The position numbers and the translations under genes are program-made. A stretch of DNA of 34,267 bases from an uncultured Verrucomicrobia subdivision 3 bacterium (GTDB taxonomy: Bacteria > Verrucomicrobiota > Verrucomicrobiia > Limisphaerales > UBA11358), in the NCBI GenBank assembly GCA_903872345.1, contig CAIQKM010000010.1, positions 1-34,267 on the forward strand. Reading direction: 5' to 3'. The notes under the pieces were generated by a model, which saw only the letters and a list, made by a program, of their open reading frames with translations, was not told the DNA's origin and did no database searches. Shown here in pieces: positions 7,419-16,636 of this stretch; the stretch's first letter is position 1; the number at the start of each line of letters is the position of its first letter.

Positions 7419-9308
7419 TCAGGGCAGTTTGACCAGCCACCAGTCCTGCGGACCGTCGGTTACCCGGATATCCAGCGGAATGATCTGTACGACCGTGCCC
7501 CCGAGGCGGGCAACCCAATCCTGCGCGGTTTGGTGGAACCAGCCTTGCAGCTTGTGCGGCGGGATTAAAACGTACTGAATACCCTTTAGCTTCAAATCGG
7601 CGGCGGTGTCCGCCGGGCAGACATGTTCAATCCGGCGGCTGCCAAAGGGCTGCCACAGGGCGGCTTCCGGATCATCATAGGTGAACAATCCCAGTGTTTT
7701 CACATCCGGCGGCAGCAGGGCCAGCGCCGGGGCAAAGGCATCATGGCGTTGGGCATAAATCCCGTAGGTTCGTTGGGCCAGCTGGAACAAAGAATTATTG
7801 GGAGCCTGCCCTGCCAGTTCGGAAAACACGGTTTGCGCCGGAAACAGCGGGCGTGCCGGCAGCACCATCAGCAAGCCCAGCGCCAGGATGAAAACTGAAC
7901 CGGCCAGCATCCGCCACCAGCGTCGGCGCACCAACCGCGCCTGGGCCGGGCCGGCTAGCAGGGCGGGCAGCAGCAATCCGTAATAAGGTGTCAGCACCCG
8001 GGCGATGGTGAAAATGGTGGACTGCTCCAGCAAGGCCAGCAGGGAGAGCCAAGGCAACCACCGCAAAACGGTCAGCCAGGCGGCCGTCCCGGAATCAAAC
8101 TGCCAGTGGAACAGTTTCCAGCCGTTTTGCCGCGCCGCCCCCGCCACGCTCGCCAGCAACAGCAGCGTCAAGCCAAACCCCAGCCCGGCATTTTCCTCCG
8201 TCTGCATGCTGTCCAGCTTGAAGCCGGCCGCTCCCGGTTCCACAAAGGCCTGCTGGAGGCGATGATTCAGTGCCGGTGGCAGGGCGTTTTGCACGGCCTG
8301 ATCCCAAGCTTTGTACACGGGAAACACGGGCGGCACCAGATTTTGGATCGCCACCATGAAGACGTTGCTGACCAGGCGCAACGGCGGGTCATTGACCACG
8401 CTGGTGCCCTCGGATTTCAAGCCCGTCCAGTCATGGGCGTAGTAGGTGTTCAGCGCCGCCATGGGCAGAAAGGAGGCAAAAGCCGCAAGGACGACGACAA
8501 CGCCCAGTCGCACCGGCCACCGGAAAACCAGGCGCCAGCAGGGCAGCATGGCGATGCCCCAGGGCAGCAGCAGGGGCAGATTGCTGGTTTTGGCGCCGGT
8601 CATCATGGCCGCCGCCAGGATGGCGGTAAAAAAGTCCCGGGCCGAACCGGAGGTTCTTGCCCGCAGGGCAAAATCCATGGCCGCCAGCGCCAGCGGCACG
8701 CCGAACACGTCGTTGCCCAGGCCACCCGCCTGAACCAGAAAGCAATACCCCGTGGGCATGAGCCACATCCAGTGCCAGGCCGTGCGGCGGCGCACGCCGA
8801 GCCGGGTAAAGACGCTGTAAATGAGCCCCGGCATCAGCAGGTAGGAAATGATGTTGGTCAGGAAGAGCAGCCGGTCGGTTTGGGTCAGGGCAATCAGCGG
8901 GGTCAACACCCATTCCACGCCGCAGGCCCGGCCGTTGAGCCGGGGGAAAATGGTGTGTATCCAATGCCACTGGCCGGCCGCCAGCCAGTGCAACATGCGG
9001 GGCAGGCGATAGGCCATGGCGTCGTAATTGCTGGGCGCATACAGCACGCCGCTCAACAGAATCAGCCCCGTCAAAATCAGATAGGCCAGCGGCAAAGGCC
9101 GCCGGAAACGCCGGCGCAGGACCGGTCCGCGCAGCCGGTCAAAAAAACGGATGCCGGAGGTTTTTCGCCAAACGGCCAGCCACCCGAGACCCGCCAGCAA
9201 AGCCGCCGCGTAGCCCCATGCGTTCAGCGCATGCAAACCCGACAGCACCCAGCCGGCGCCATTCAGATAGACACAAATCCAAACCCAAAGCAGTGCGATG
9301 TTTGACAT
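7419..9308 (-). CDS. GT-C (family 39-like) membrane glycosyltransferase, copy 1
   Basis: A 629-residue protein with about 11-13 predicted membrane helices. The N-terminus (MSNIALLWVWICVYLNGAGW) is a membrane helix without a cleavable signal. The first large periplasmic loop carries NYDAMAYRLPRMLHWLAAGQ followed by WHWIHT near residues 93-118. The Asp and the aromatic motif are placed like the catalytic acid of ArnT/Pmt-type GT-C enzymes. These use polyprenyl-phosphate sugars as donors on the outer face of the inner membrane. The C-terminal ~150 residues form a soluble domain ending PQDWWLVKLP. It is a clear paralogue of the next gene (9456-11354) and may receive a donor made by the GT2 at 5512. 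Substrate unknown; annotation as a generic membrane protein would also fit. Confidence 0.8.
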   Translation of the reverse strand: MSNIALLWVWICVYLNGAGWVLSGLHALNAWGYAAALLAGLGWLAVWRKTSGIRFFDRLRGPVLRRRFRRPLPLAYLILTGLILLSGVLYAPSNYDAMAYRLPRMLHWLAAGQWHWIHTIFPRLNGRACGVEWVLTPLIALTQTDRLLFLTNIISYLLMPGLIYSVFTRLGVRRRTAWHWMWLMPTGYCFLVQAGGLGNDVFGVPLALAAMDFALRARTSGSARDFFTAILAAAMMTGAKTSNLPLLLPWGIAMLPCWRLVFRWPVRLGVVVVLAAFASFLPMAALNTYYAHDWTGLKSEGTSVVNDPPLRLVSNVFMVAIQNLVPPVFPVYKAWDQAVQNALPPALNHRLQQAFVEPGAAGFKLDSMQTEENAGLGFGLTLLLLASVAGAARQNGWKLFHWQFDSGTAAWLTVLRWLPWLSLLALLEQSTIFTIARVLTPYYGLLLPALLAGPAQARLVRRRWWRMLAGSVFILALGLLMVLPARPLFPAQTVFSELAGQAPNNSLFQLAQRTYGIYAQRHDAFAPALALLPPDVKTLGLFTYDDPEAALWQPFGSRRIEHVCPADTAADLKLKGIQYVLIPPHKLQGWFHQTAQDWVARLGGTVVQIIPLDIRVTDGPQDWWLVKLP

Positions 9309-9455
9309 GATTCACTATTCCCGCAACGGTTTCGCCAGGCTGCCATCCGTCCCCTCCGGCCGGATATCCGGGCCGGCCCGTTCATAAACGGACATGGCTT
9401 CTCCGATTCCCATTTTGCCGGCGAAAACCAAGGCTAACCCGAACCCTTGCCGGCT

Positions 9456-11354
9456 TCAACCCGCATTGTCCTCGAGGCGGATCAAATAAACATGTGGCGG
9501 CGATTTTTCGGTCGCGTTCCGGACATAATCCGCCGTCAAAACTCCATGGTTTTCTTTCAGCCAGTCAGCCAGTTTTTGTTTGATCGCATTGAGATAAAAG
9601 CTCTCCATGACAATGTAGCGCACCCCGGCGGCCCGCCAGTCGGCCGGTTGGTCGGTTGGCATAATCCGCACCACGGTTCGTTGGCCCCACGGCAGCCACA
9701 GGCAGGGTTCCTGGGCCTCCATGAAGGCGGCATAGCCGATTGTGGGTTCCCCGGCCGGCAGTTTCACCGCCAAAAAAGTCAGGAATTTATCCCGCTCCAG
9801 CGCACCGCTGAACGCATTGGCAATTCGCGGCGGCAGGGTTGAATCCGGAAATGTCCGGGCGAGATAATGGCTCAGGGTCAGTGCCGGAAACAGCGGGCGT
9901 TCCCGGATCAGCGACACCAGGATAAGCGTCACCACCATCAGGCCCAGGCTGGTCAGTTGCCACCAGCGCCGCCGGACCACCCGGGAGACGCCCGGCTGGC
10001 ACAGCAGCAGTGGAAACAGCAGGATGTAGTAGGGGGAAAGATGGCGGGCGCTTTGAACCGTGCCCACCTTGGCCATGAATATCAGCAGCAGAAACCACGG
10101 CAGCAGCCGCAGGAACCGGCCGGGCGGCCGGGTTTCGCCGGGCGACCCGCCGGGCGACCGCCGGAGCCGCCAGGCGGCCAACAGCGTCAACGCGGTCAGC
10201 AGGCAGATGCCCGCGCCGATCCCCGCGTTGGTTTCGTTTACGCTGTGGGTGTCATGTCCCAGGGTGCCAAAATGGGAAAAGGACCGGAAATGCGAACCGA
10301 ACGGTGTTCGGACAAAGCGTTCCATCATCTCGTTCCATTGGTCGGCTTGGGGAAAGACCGGCGGCATGAGATTCTGCACGGTGAGCGAGAAGGTGTTGCC
10401 GATGATACCCCAGATTGGGGTGTGCAACTCGGTGGCGTGAATGGGAGAATTTTTGGTCACGCCCGCCCAGTTGTCAACGTGTCGCATATTGGCCACGGCA
10501 ATCGGGAGGAATGAAACCGTCGCGCTCAGGCCCGCCGCCAGCAGGGTGAGCAGGGGGCGGCGGAGCAGCAGGCGCCACGACGGGGCGATGATGACCACCC
10601 ACAGCAGCAGGAGCGGGAGATTGGTCAGCTTGACGCCGGTGGCAAAGGCCAGGGCGATCAAGCCCAGCAAAGCCGGCCCCGGCCGGTCGGTGCGCCGGGC
10701 TTGCAGGGTCAGCACCACCCCCGCCAGCACATAGACCCCGGCAAAACCGTCATTCACCGTTGAACTGGCCTGGAAGGCAAAGCACCAGCCGCCGGCCAGC
10801 AGCCACATCCACCACCACGCCACCCGGGGGCGGACCCCCAGGGATTTCAGAAAGGAAAAGGTCAGTCCCGGCAGCAGCAGCAGGGAAATCCAGTTGATCA
10901 AAAATAATGTCCGGTCGGTGTGGGTGAACAGGATCAGCGGGGCGGACAGCCATTCGAAATTGCAGTTGGTGATGTTCATCAACGGATCCATCGTGCGGAT
11001 CCAGTGCCACTGCCCCTGGGCCAGCCAGTGCAGCACGCGGGGTAGGCGGTAGCTGTCCGAATCGCCGTTGTTATCCCGGTAAAGCACGCCGGCCGCCAGG
11101 GTCAGCCCGGCCAGCAACAAAAAGAGCAGCGGGGCCGGCCGGCGGAACCGGCGGAGCAGCCGGGAAAACCGCCAGGACCGGGTGGCAATCTCACCGCCGC
11201 CATTTTTGTAAATCCAAATACCGCCCAACAATCCTCCCACCGCCATGGAAACAAGATATCCTGCGGGATTTAAGGCGTGACAGGCGGATAAAATCCATCC
11301 GGTTGCCACGAGCCAGCTGGAAAGGAGAATCCATGTTTTTGCACAACGAAACAT
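9456..11354 (-). CDS. GT-C (family 39-like) membrane glycosyltransferase, copy 2
   Basis: A 632-residue multi-pass membrane protein, paralogous to the 7419-9308 product. They share the opening pattern (SSWLVATGWILSACHALNPAGYL here, GAGWVLSGLHALNAWGY there) and the loop motif (DSDSYRLPRVLHWLAQGQWH here, NYDAMAYRLPRMLHWLAAGQ there). Later blocks such as HLSPYYILLFPLLL also correspond to VLTPYYGLLLPALL. Shared order and nearly equal length indicate tandem duplication with strong divergence. The short C-terminal soluble region ends VYLIRLEDNAG. It is probably the first gene of a two-gene minus-strand unit, with a 147-bp spacer to copy 1. The predicted role is transfer of a lipid-linked sugar on the periplasmic side; acceptor unknown. 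Confidence 0.8.
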   Translation of the reverse strand: MFRCAKTWILLSSWLVATGWILSACHALNPAGYLVSMAVGGLLGGIWIYKNGGGEIATRSWRFSRLLRRFRRPAPLLFLLLAGLTLAAGVLYRDNNGDSDSYRLPRVLHWLAQGQWHWIRTMDPLMNITNCNFEWLSAPLILFTHTDRTLFLINWISLLLLPGLTFSFLKSLGVRPRVAWWWMWLLAGGWCFAFQASSTVNDGFAGVYVLAGVVLTLQARRTDRPGPALLGLIALAFATGVKLTNLPLLLLWVVIIAPSWRLLLRRPLLTLLAAGLSATVSFLPIAVANMRHVDNWAGVTKNSPIHATELHTPIWGIIGNTFSLTVQNLMPPVFPQADQWNEMMERFVRTPFGSHFRSFSHFGTLGHDTHSVNETNAGIGAGICLLTALTLLAAWRLRRSPGGSPGETRPPGRFLRLLPWFLLLIFMAKVGTVQSARHLSPYYILLFPLLLCQPGVSRVVRRRWWQLTSLGLMVVTLILVSLIRERPLFPALTLSHYLARTFPDSTLPPRIANAFSGALERDKFLTFLAVKLPAGEPTIGYAAFMEAQEPCLWLPWGQRTVVRIMPTDQPADWRAAGVRYIVMESFYLNAIKQKLADWLKENHGVLTADYVRNATEKSPPHVYLIRLEDNAG

Positions 11355-11532
11355 TCGCGGAAAGCCTAGCTTTAAGCGGTCTTATTGCAAGTTTTTACGG
11401 GTGACTTTTAGGAGGCCGGGTTACTTCAAATCTGGTCACAGCGAAGGGCTTTAAGACAATTGCTTAAAAAATAGTTGACCGGTTGTATAACTTGATATAG
11501 ATTGCCATCACCTTGACAATATAAGGTTTAAG

Positions 11533-11551
11533 CTGGTTTTGCAAAAACCGG
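11533..11551. promoter_or_regulatory. Candidate TetR operator palindrome
   Basis: The 19-nt ctggttttgcaaaaaccgg is an imperfect palindrome. Seven of nine symmetric positions pair as Watson-Crick, and one more is a G-T. It lies 21 bp upstream of the TetR start codon in the gap between the divergent membrane glycosyltransferase gene and the efflux operon. TetR-type regulators usually bind such palindromes in their own promoters. A TTGACA at 11513-11518 lies just upstream, but no good -10 follows at normal spacing, so the promoter is not resolved. A second weak candidate is TTGACC (11475) with TATAGA (11496). Confidence 0.35.
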
Positions 11552-11572
11552 CGTTTTTAAATCATAAAACTT

Positions 11573-12208
11573 ATGGGCCGCACCAGTGACGCCAAAGAAA
11601 AGCTGCTATCGGTGGCTTTCGACCTGATCTACGAGCAAAGTTACGGCTCGGTCGGGATCGAGCAGATCTGCACGCGCGCCGGCGTCAACAAGGGCAGTTT
11701 TTATTATTTTTTCAAAACCAAGGCCGACCTTGTGGTTGCCGCCTATGAGGAACACTGGCGGATGAAGGTGCCGGATTACGAACGCATTTTTTCCCGCGAA
11801 CAGCCCCCGCTCCAGCGGTTGCAAGACTGGTGCGAGTACATGCGCGAAGTCCAGTTGCTGCGCTCGCACAAATATGGACATGTCTGCGGCTGCCCCTTTG
11901 CCAGCGTCGGCGGGGAACTGGCCACGCAGGACACCAAGATCCGCGCCAAGACCCGGGAGTTGTTCAACAACCATATCCGCTACCTGGCCGGGGCGATCCA
12001 AGACGCCATGGATGCCGGCGAGGCCGGTCCGGGCAAGGCCGAAACCAAGGCCCGCATGGTGCATGCGTTCGTGATCGGATTGCTGTTGCGCGCCAAGATT
12101 TTTAACGATTTGAAAATTCTGCGACTGGCGGATGAAGGCGTGTTCGCCTTGATCGGCGCCGGCGCGGCCATCGGTACCAAGGGACGGAAGGGGAACACCG
12201 CGCGGTAA
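11573..12208 (+). CDS. TetR/AcrR family transcriptional regulator
   Basis: A 211-residue regulator. The N-terminal DNA-binding domain (about 1-55) shows the TetR helix-turn-helix in SVGIEQICTRAGVNKGSFYY followed by FFKTKADLVVAAYE. The C-terminal ligand domain contains two nearby cysteines in GHVCGCPFASVGGELATQD (about residues 103-122), a pattern seen in the AcuR/YxaF-like TetR branch. It is the first gene of the operon-like run 11573-18120, 60 bp before the RND pump. The simplest reading is a local repressor of the pump that is relieved by a pump substrate or a reactive compound. The ligand is unknown. The paired cysteines could make it redox- or electrophile-sensitive, but that is speculation. 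Confidence 0.92.
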   Translation: MGRTSDAKEKLLSVAFDLIYEQSYGSVGIEQICTRAGVNKGSFYYFFKTKADLVVAAYEEHWRMKVPDYERIFSREQPPLQRLQDWCEYMREVQLLRSHKYGHVCGCPFASVGGELATQDTKIRAKTRELFNNHIRYLAGAIQDAMDAGEAGPGKAETKARMVHAFVIGLLLRAKIFNDLKILRLADEGVFALIGAGAAIGTKGRKGNTAR

Positions 12209-12268
12209 GTCTTGCCGCGCATATTCAAGTTTAAGCCGGGCGCCCGTCCGCCCGGACACCCAATTTTT

Positions 12269-15200
12269 ATGTGGATCGTCCAACTCGCTTTGCGCCGGCC
12301 TTACACCTTCGTGGTGGCCGCTTTGCTGCTCGTGCTCCTGACGCCGCTCATCCTGCTGCGGACGCCGACGGACATTTTTCCGTCCATCAACATCCCCGTC
12401 GTCAGCATCGTCTGGCAGTATTCCGGGCTTGATGCCCCGCAGTTTGAACAGCGCATCACCTACGCCCACGAACGCATCCTCGGGGTGACCGTCAACAACA
12501 TCGAGCACATCGAGTCCACCTCCTACAACGGCATCGCCGTGGTGAAGGTCTTTTTGCAGCCCGGCTCCTCCGTGGATTCCGCGCTCGCCCAGATCACCGC
12601 CTCCGCCCAGACCGTGCTGCGTCTCATGCCGCCCGGCATCCAGCCGCCGCTGGTCATCCAGTACAACGCCTCCACCGTGCCCGTCTCGCAATACAGTTTC
12701 AGCAGCACCAAACTGTCCGAGCAGGAACTGTTCGACGTCACCGCCAACCAGGTCCGCGTGGGCCTCGCCACCGTGCACGGGGCGATGATCCCCTGGCCCT
12801 ACGGCGGCAAGGCCCGCGTGGTTTCCGTGGATCTCGACCTCGCCGCGCTGAAGGCCAAAAACCTCGTCGCGCAGGACGTCGTGAACGCCGTCGCCGCGCA
12901 GAACCTCATCCTGCCCAGCGGCACCGCCAAAATCGGCGGCACCGAATACGGCGTGGTCGTGGACACCAATCCGCGCCTCATTGACGAAATGAACCACCTG
13001 CCCATCAAGGTGGTGAACGGCGCCACCATCTATCTCAATGACGTCGCCCAGGTGCATGACGGTTATACGCCCCAGCAAAACGCCGTGCGCGAGGACGGCG
13101 TGCGCGGCGCGTTGCTGACCATCATGAAGACCGGCTCCGCCTCCACGCTCGATGTGGTGGCCAACATCAAGCGCATCTTGCCGCGCGTGATGAATACCGT
13201 CACGCCCGACCTCCATGTGAAGGAATTCGCCGACCAGTCCATGTTTGTGCGGGCCGCCATCAGCGGGGTGTTGCGCGAAGGCGTCATCGCCGCCGCGCTC
13301 ACGGCCCTGATGATTCTGCTGTTCCTCGGCTCCTGGCGCAGCACGCTCATCATCGCCCTCTCCATTCCGCTCTCGGTGCTCTGCTCCATCGCCACACTGA
13401 GCGCCCTCGGCGAGACCATCAACCTGATGACCCTCGGCGGACTCGCGCTGGCCGTCGGCATTCTCGTGGATGACGCCACCGTGGCGATTGAAAACATCCA
13501 TCATCACATGGCCTCCGGCAAGAAGCTCGAGGACGCCATCCTCGTCGGTTCGCAGGAAATCGCCCTGCCGGCGTTTGTGTCCACCCTTTGTATTTGCATC
13601 GTGTTTGTGCCGATGTTCTTTCTCGCCGGGGTGGCCCGTTACCTCTTTGTGCCGCTGGCGGAATCCGTCGTGTTCGCCATGCTGGCCAGCTATGTCATTT
13701 CGCGTACGCTCGTGCCCACGCTCGTGATGTGGTTTTACCGCAACGTCCAGCTCCACGGCGAACACATTGACGAAGCCCGCACGCCCCGGCTGCTCCGGCC
13801 CGTCGTGGCCTTTCAGCGCGGGTTCGAGGCCGGCTTCGACCGTTTCCGCAACGGCTACCGCGCCCTGCTGGCGAGCTGCTTTGACCATCGCAAATCCTTC
13901 GCCCTCTTTTTCATGGTGTTTTGCGCCGCCTCCTGGCTGCTCACCCAGACGCTCGGACGCGACTTCTTCCCGGCCGTGGACGGCGGCCAGTTCCTGCTTC
14001 ACATTCGCGCCCGCACCGGCACGCGCATTGAGGAAACCGAACGGCTCGCCGACCGCGTGAACCAGGAAATTCATCGCGAAATCCCCGCGAACGAACTTGC
14101 GGGCATTCTCGACAACATTGGCATTCCCAACTCGTCCATCAATCTGAGTTACAATACCAGCGGCGTGATCGGACCGGGCGATGCCGACATCCTCGTCCAG
14201 TTGAAACCCGGCCACGCCCCCACGGCGGAATATGTCCATCGCTTGCGCGAGCGGCTGAACCGCGAGTTCCCCGGCGTGATGATCTATTTCCTCCCGGCGG
14301 ACATCGTCAGCCAGACGCTGAACTTCGGCCTGCCCGCGCCGTTTGACATTCAGGTGCTCGGTCGCAACCAGGCCGCCGGCCGCGCCATTGCCGTGCAACT
14401 GGCCGACCAGATCAAAAAAATTCCCGGCGCCGTGGATGTGCGCGTGAATCAGCCCGACAACTGGCCGCAATTTCACATTGATGTGGACCGCTCCAAAGCC
14501 GCCGCCCTCGGCCTCACCGAACAGAACGTGGCCAATTCCGTGCTGCTCAGTCTCAGCGGCAGCAGCCAGGTGCAGCCGTCCTACTGGCTCAACCCCGCCG
14601 TCGGCGTGCAATATTCGATCAACGTTCGCGCGCCCGAATACGCCATGGATTCCCTGCAACAGCTCAATTCCGTGCCCATCAGCGCCGCGTCCGCCAACGG
14701 CAACGGCGCCCAAATCCTTGCCAACCTCGCGACCGTCTCCCGCGTGAATGTCGCGCCGGTCGTTTCGCACTACGACGTCATGCCCGTGTTCGATGTCTTT
14801 GGCGGCGTGGAAGGCCGGGACCTCGGTGGGGTGATGGCGCAAGTCCAGCCGCTCATTGATCAGGCCCGGAAAAATCTGCCGCGCGGCACCACCATTACCG
14901 TGCGCGGTCAGGCCCAGACCATGAATTCCAGCTATCTCGGCCTGGCCATCGGCCTCGTCGGGGCCATCACCCTCATCTATTTCCTGCTCGTGGTGAATTT
15001 CCAAAGCTGGCTGGATCCCTTCATCATCATCACCGCCTTGCCCGGCGCACTCGCCGGCGTGGTGTGGGGGCTGTTTCTCTCGCAAACGTCCCTCAGCGTG
15101 CCCGCCCTCATGGGCGCCATTATGAGCATGGGCGTGGCCACGGCGAACTCCGTCCTCGTCGTCAGCTTCGCCCGGGAAAATCTGGCCAGGGGCCTCGACC

Positions 15201-15451
15201 CCATTGCCGCCGCGCTCGAAGCCGGCGTCGGCCGCATCCGGCCCGTCCTTATGACCGCGCTCGCGATGGTCATCGGCATGTTGCCCATGAGCCTCGGCCT
15301 CGGCGAAGGCGGCGAACAGAACGCCCCGCTCGGCCGGGCCGTGATCGGCGGCCTCGTGTTCGCCACGCTGGCCACGCTGTTCTTTGTGCCCGTCGTCTTC
15401 AGCTTCCTGCACCGGAAACACTGGGCGCAACCGGCGGTCACCACCAATTAA
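12269..15451 (+). CDS. RND efflux pump inner-membrane permease
   Basis: A 1060-residue AcrB/MdtB-like transporter from the ATG at 12269 (MWIVQLALRRPYTFVVAALL). A TTG at 12212 in the same frame is less likely because the protein proper begins at the first membrane helix. Two halves each carry membrane helices and a large periplasmic loop. The proton-relay pair of helix 4 is present in LALAVGILVDDATVAIENIH. The C-terminal half has the parallel GAIMSMGVATANSVLVVSFA and ends in helix 12 followed by a short tail. Length is normal for the hydrophobe/amphiphile efflux family. The pump should export small toxic molecules from membrane or periplasm using the proton gradient. It sits between its likely repressor and its adaptor and channel genes. 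The substrate cannot be predicted. Confidence 0.95.
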   Translation: MWIVQLALRRPYTFVVAALLLVLLTPLILLRTPTDIFPSINIPVVSIVWQYSGLDAPQFEQRITYAHERILGVTVNNIEHIESTSYNGIAVVKVFLQPGSSVDSALAQITASAQTVLRLMPPGIQPPLVIQYNASTVPVSQYSFSSTKLSEQELFDVTANQVRVGLATVHGAMIPWPYGGKARVVSVDLDLAALKAKNLVAQDVVNAVAAQNLILPSGTAKIGGTEYGVVVDTNPRLIDEMNHLPIKVVNGATIYLNDVAQVHDGYTPQQNAVREDGVRGALLTIMKTGSASTLDVVANIKRILPRVMNTVTPDLHVKEFADQSMFVRAAISGVLREGVIAAALTALMILLFLGSWRSTLIIALSIPLSVLCSIATLSALGETINLMTLGGLALAVGILVDDATVAIENIHHHMASGKKLEDAILVGSQEIALPAFVSTLCICIVFVPMFFLAGVARYLFVPLAESVVFAMLASYVISRTLVPTLVMWFYRNVQLHGEHIDEARTPRLLRPVVAFQRGFEAGFDRFRNGYRALLASCFDHRKSFALFFMVFCAASWLLTQTLGRDFFPAVDGGQFLLHIRARTGTRIEETERLADRVNQEIHREIPANELAGILDNIGIPNSSINLSYNTSGVIGPGDADILVQLKPGHAPTAEYVHRLRERLNREFPGVMIYFLPADIVSQTLNFGLPAPFDIQVLGRNQAAGRAIAVQLADQIKKIPGAVDVRVNQPDNWPQFHIDVDRSKAAALGLTEQNVANSVLLSLSGSSQVQPSYWLNPAVGVQYSINVRAPEYAMDSLQQLNSVPISAASANGNGAQILANLATVSRVNVAPVVSHYDVMPVFDVFGGVEGRDLGGVMAQVQPLIDQARKNLPRGTTITVRGQAQTMNSSYLGLAIGLVGAITLIYFLLVVNFQSWLDPFIIITALPGALAGVVWGLFLSQTSLSVPALMGAIMSMGVATANSVLVVSFARENLARGLDPIAAALEAGVGRIRPVLMTALAMVIGMLPMSLGLGEGGEQNAPLGRAVIGGLVFATLATLFFVPVVFSFLHRKHWAQPAVTTN

Positions 15452-15469
15452 TGACTACTTTGTAATGCC

Positions 15470-16636
15470 ATGAAAACTCCTCCTTCCTCTGCGGCGCCGC
15501 CGCCCGTGCGTTTGAGCCGCATCGCCTTCATCGTGCTCGTGCTTGTCGTTATCGGCCTCGTGGCCGGTATTGTTCCGCGCTGGCGCGCCCACGCCGCCCT
15601 GCTGGCCGAATCCCATGCGGATGGCATCCTCAGCGTGGATGTCATTGCTCCCGTGCCTTCGAAGCCGGATCTCGGCACCCCCATCCCCGCCGAGGTGCAG
15701 CCCTTCATTTCGGCCCTGCTGCACGCCCGCGCCAGCGGCTACCTCAAATCTTGGTACGCCGACATCGGCCAGGCCGTGACCAACGGCCAGTTGCTCGCCG
15801 AGATTGATACGCCCGAGCTTGACCAGCAGCTCGCCCAAGCCCGCGCCGAACTCGATCAGGCCAACGCCTCCCTCGCACTGGCCAAGACCACGTCCGACCG
15901 CTGGACCGAACTGCTCAAGACCGCCAGCGTGAGCGAACAGGAAGCCGCCGAAAAAACCGCCGACTACGCGCTCAAGCAGGCCAATGTCGAGGCCGCCGCC
16001 GCCAACGTCGAACGGCTCGCCAAGCTGAAGGAATTCGACCGCGTCACCGCTCCCTTCGCCGGCTACGTGACCGTGCGCAATACCGACATCGGCCAGCTCA
16101 TCGCCGCCGACAGCGGACCCGAGCTGTTCCGCCTCGCGCAAACCGATCCGTTGCGTGTCTATGTCCGCGTGCCGCAGCCGCTCGTCCACGCCATTGTGCC
16201 CGGACAGAAGGCCAGCCTCATCTTTCAGGAACAGCCCGGCAAAACTTACGAGGCCCGCGTCGTCCGCACCGCCGGGGCCGTGGATCAGGCGTCCCGCACC
16301 TTGCAGGTGGAATTGCAGGTCGCCAATCCGCGCAATGAAATACTCGCCGGCAGCTACGCGCAGGTGCGCTTCAGCGATGCCGTGGATTCTACCGTGCTGA
16401 CGCTCTCGGACAATGCCCTCCTGTTCCGCGCCCAAGGCATGCAGGTCGCCCTCGTGGGACCCGACAACAAGGTCCAGTTGCATTCCGTCAAACTCGGTCG
16501 CGACTTCGGCAATACCGTGGAAGTGGTCTCCGGCCTGTCCGCCGGCGACCGCGTGATCAACAACCCGCCCGACTCCATCGCCGAAGGCATGGCGGTGGAA
16601 ATCAATCCGCCCGCCGAAACCCCGGCCGCCCAATGA
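15470..16636 (+). CDS. RND efflux periplasmic adaptor (membrane fusion protein)
   Basis: A 388-residue adaptor with an uncleaved N-terminal membrane anchor (about 17-36, IAFIVLVLVVIGLVAGIVPR) after a Pro-rich cytoplasmic tip. There follow a lipoyl-type half (ASGYLKSWYADIGQAVTNGQ), a helical hairpin (ELDQQLAQARAELDQANASL onward), the second lipoyl half (VTAPFAGYVTVRNTDIGQLI) and a beta-barrel domain. This is the HlyD/AcrA architecture. It lies 18 nt after the permease gene, and its stop overlaps the ATG of the outer-membrane channel gene by 4 nt, so the three should be made together. Its role is to couple the pump to the channel across the periplasm. The C-terminal tail is Pro/Ala-rich (NPPAETPAAQ). 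Confidence 0.94.
   Translation: MKTPPSSAAPPPVRLSRIAFIVLVLVVIGLVAGIVPRWRAHAALLAESHADGILSVDVIAPVPSKPDLGTPIPAEVQPFISALLHARASGYLKSWYADIGQAVTNGQLLAEIDTPELDQQLAQARAELDQANASLALAKTTSDRWTELLKTASVSEQEAAEKTADYALKQANVEAAAANVERLAKLKEFDRVTAPFAGYVTVRNTDIGQLIAADSGPELFRLAQTDPLRVYVRVPQPLVHAIVPGQKASLIFQEQPGKTYEARVVRTAGAVDQASRTLQVELQVANPRNEILAGSYAQVRFSDAVDSTVLTLSDNALLFRAQGMQVALVGPDNKVQLHSVKLGRDFGNTVEVVSGLSAGDRVINNPPDSIAEGMAVEINPPAETPAAQ

Noticed and set aside
7378..7540. A 16-bp direct repeat (gcggtttggtggaacc) at 7378-7393 and 7525-7540
   Set aside because: One copy encodes the C-terminus of a GT2 and the other lies antisense in the next gene. With no target duplication or further symmetry it is best treated as chance.
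10130..10165. Short tandem unit (gccgggcgaccc) inside the second GT-C gene
   Set aside because: It encodes a Ser-Pro-Gly-Gly loop between membrane helices and is ordinary GC-rich slippage, not a mobile element or CRISPR.
11606..15430. A 1274-codon minus-strand open frame opposite the TetR and RND genes
   Set aside because: It is a compositional shadow of high-GC coding sequence. Its translation is low-complexity His/Gly/Asp-rich with no family pattern, while the plus strand encodes unmistakable TetR and RND proteins.
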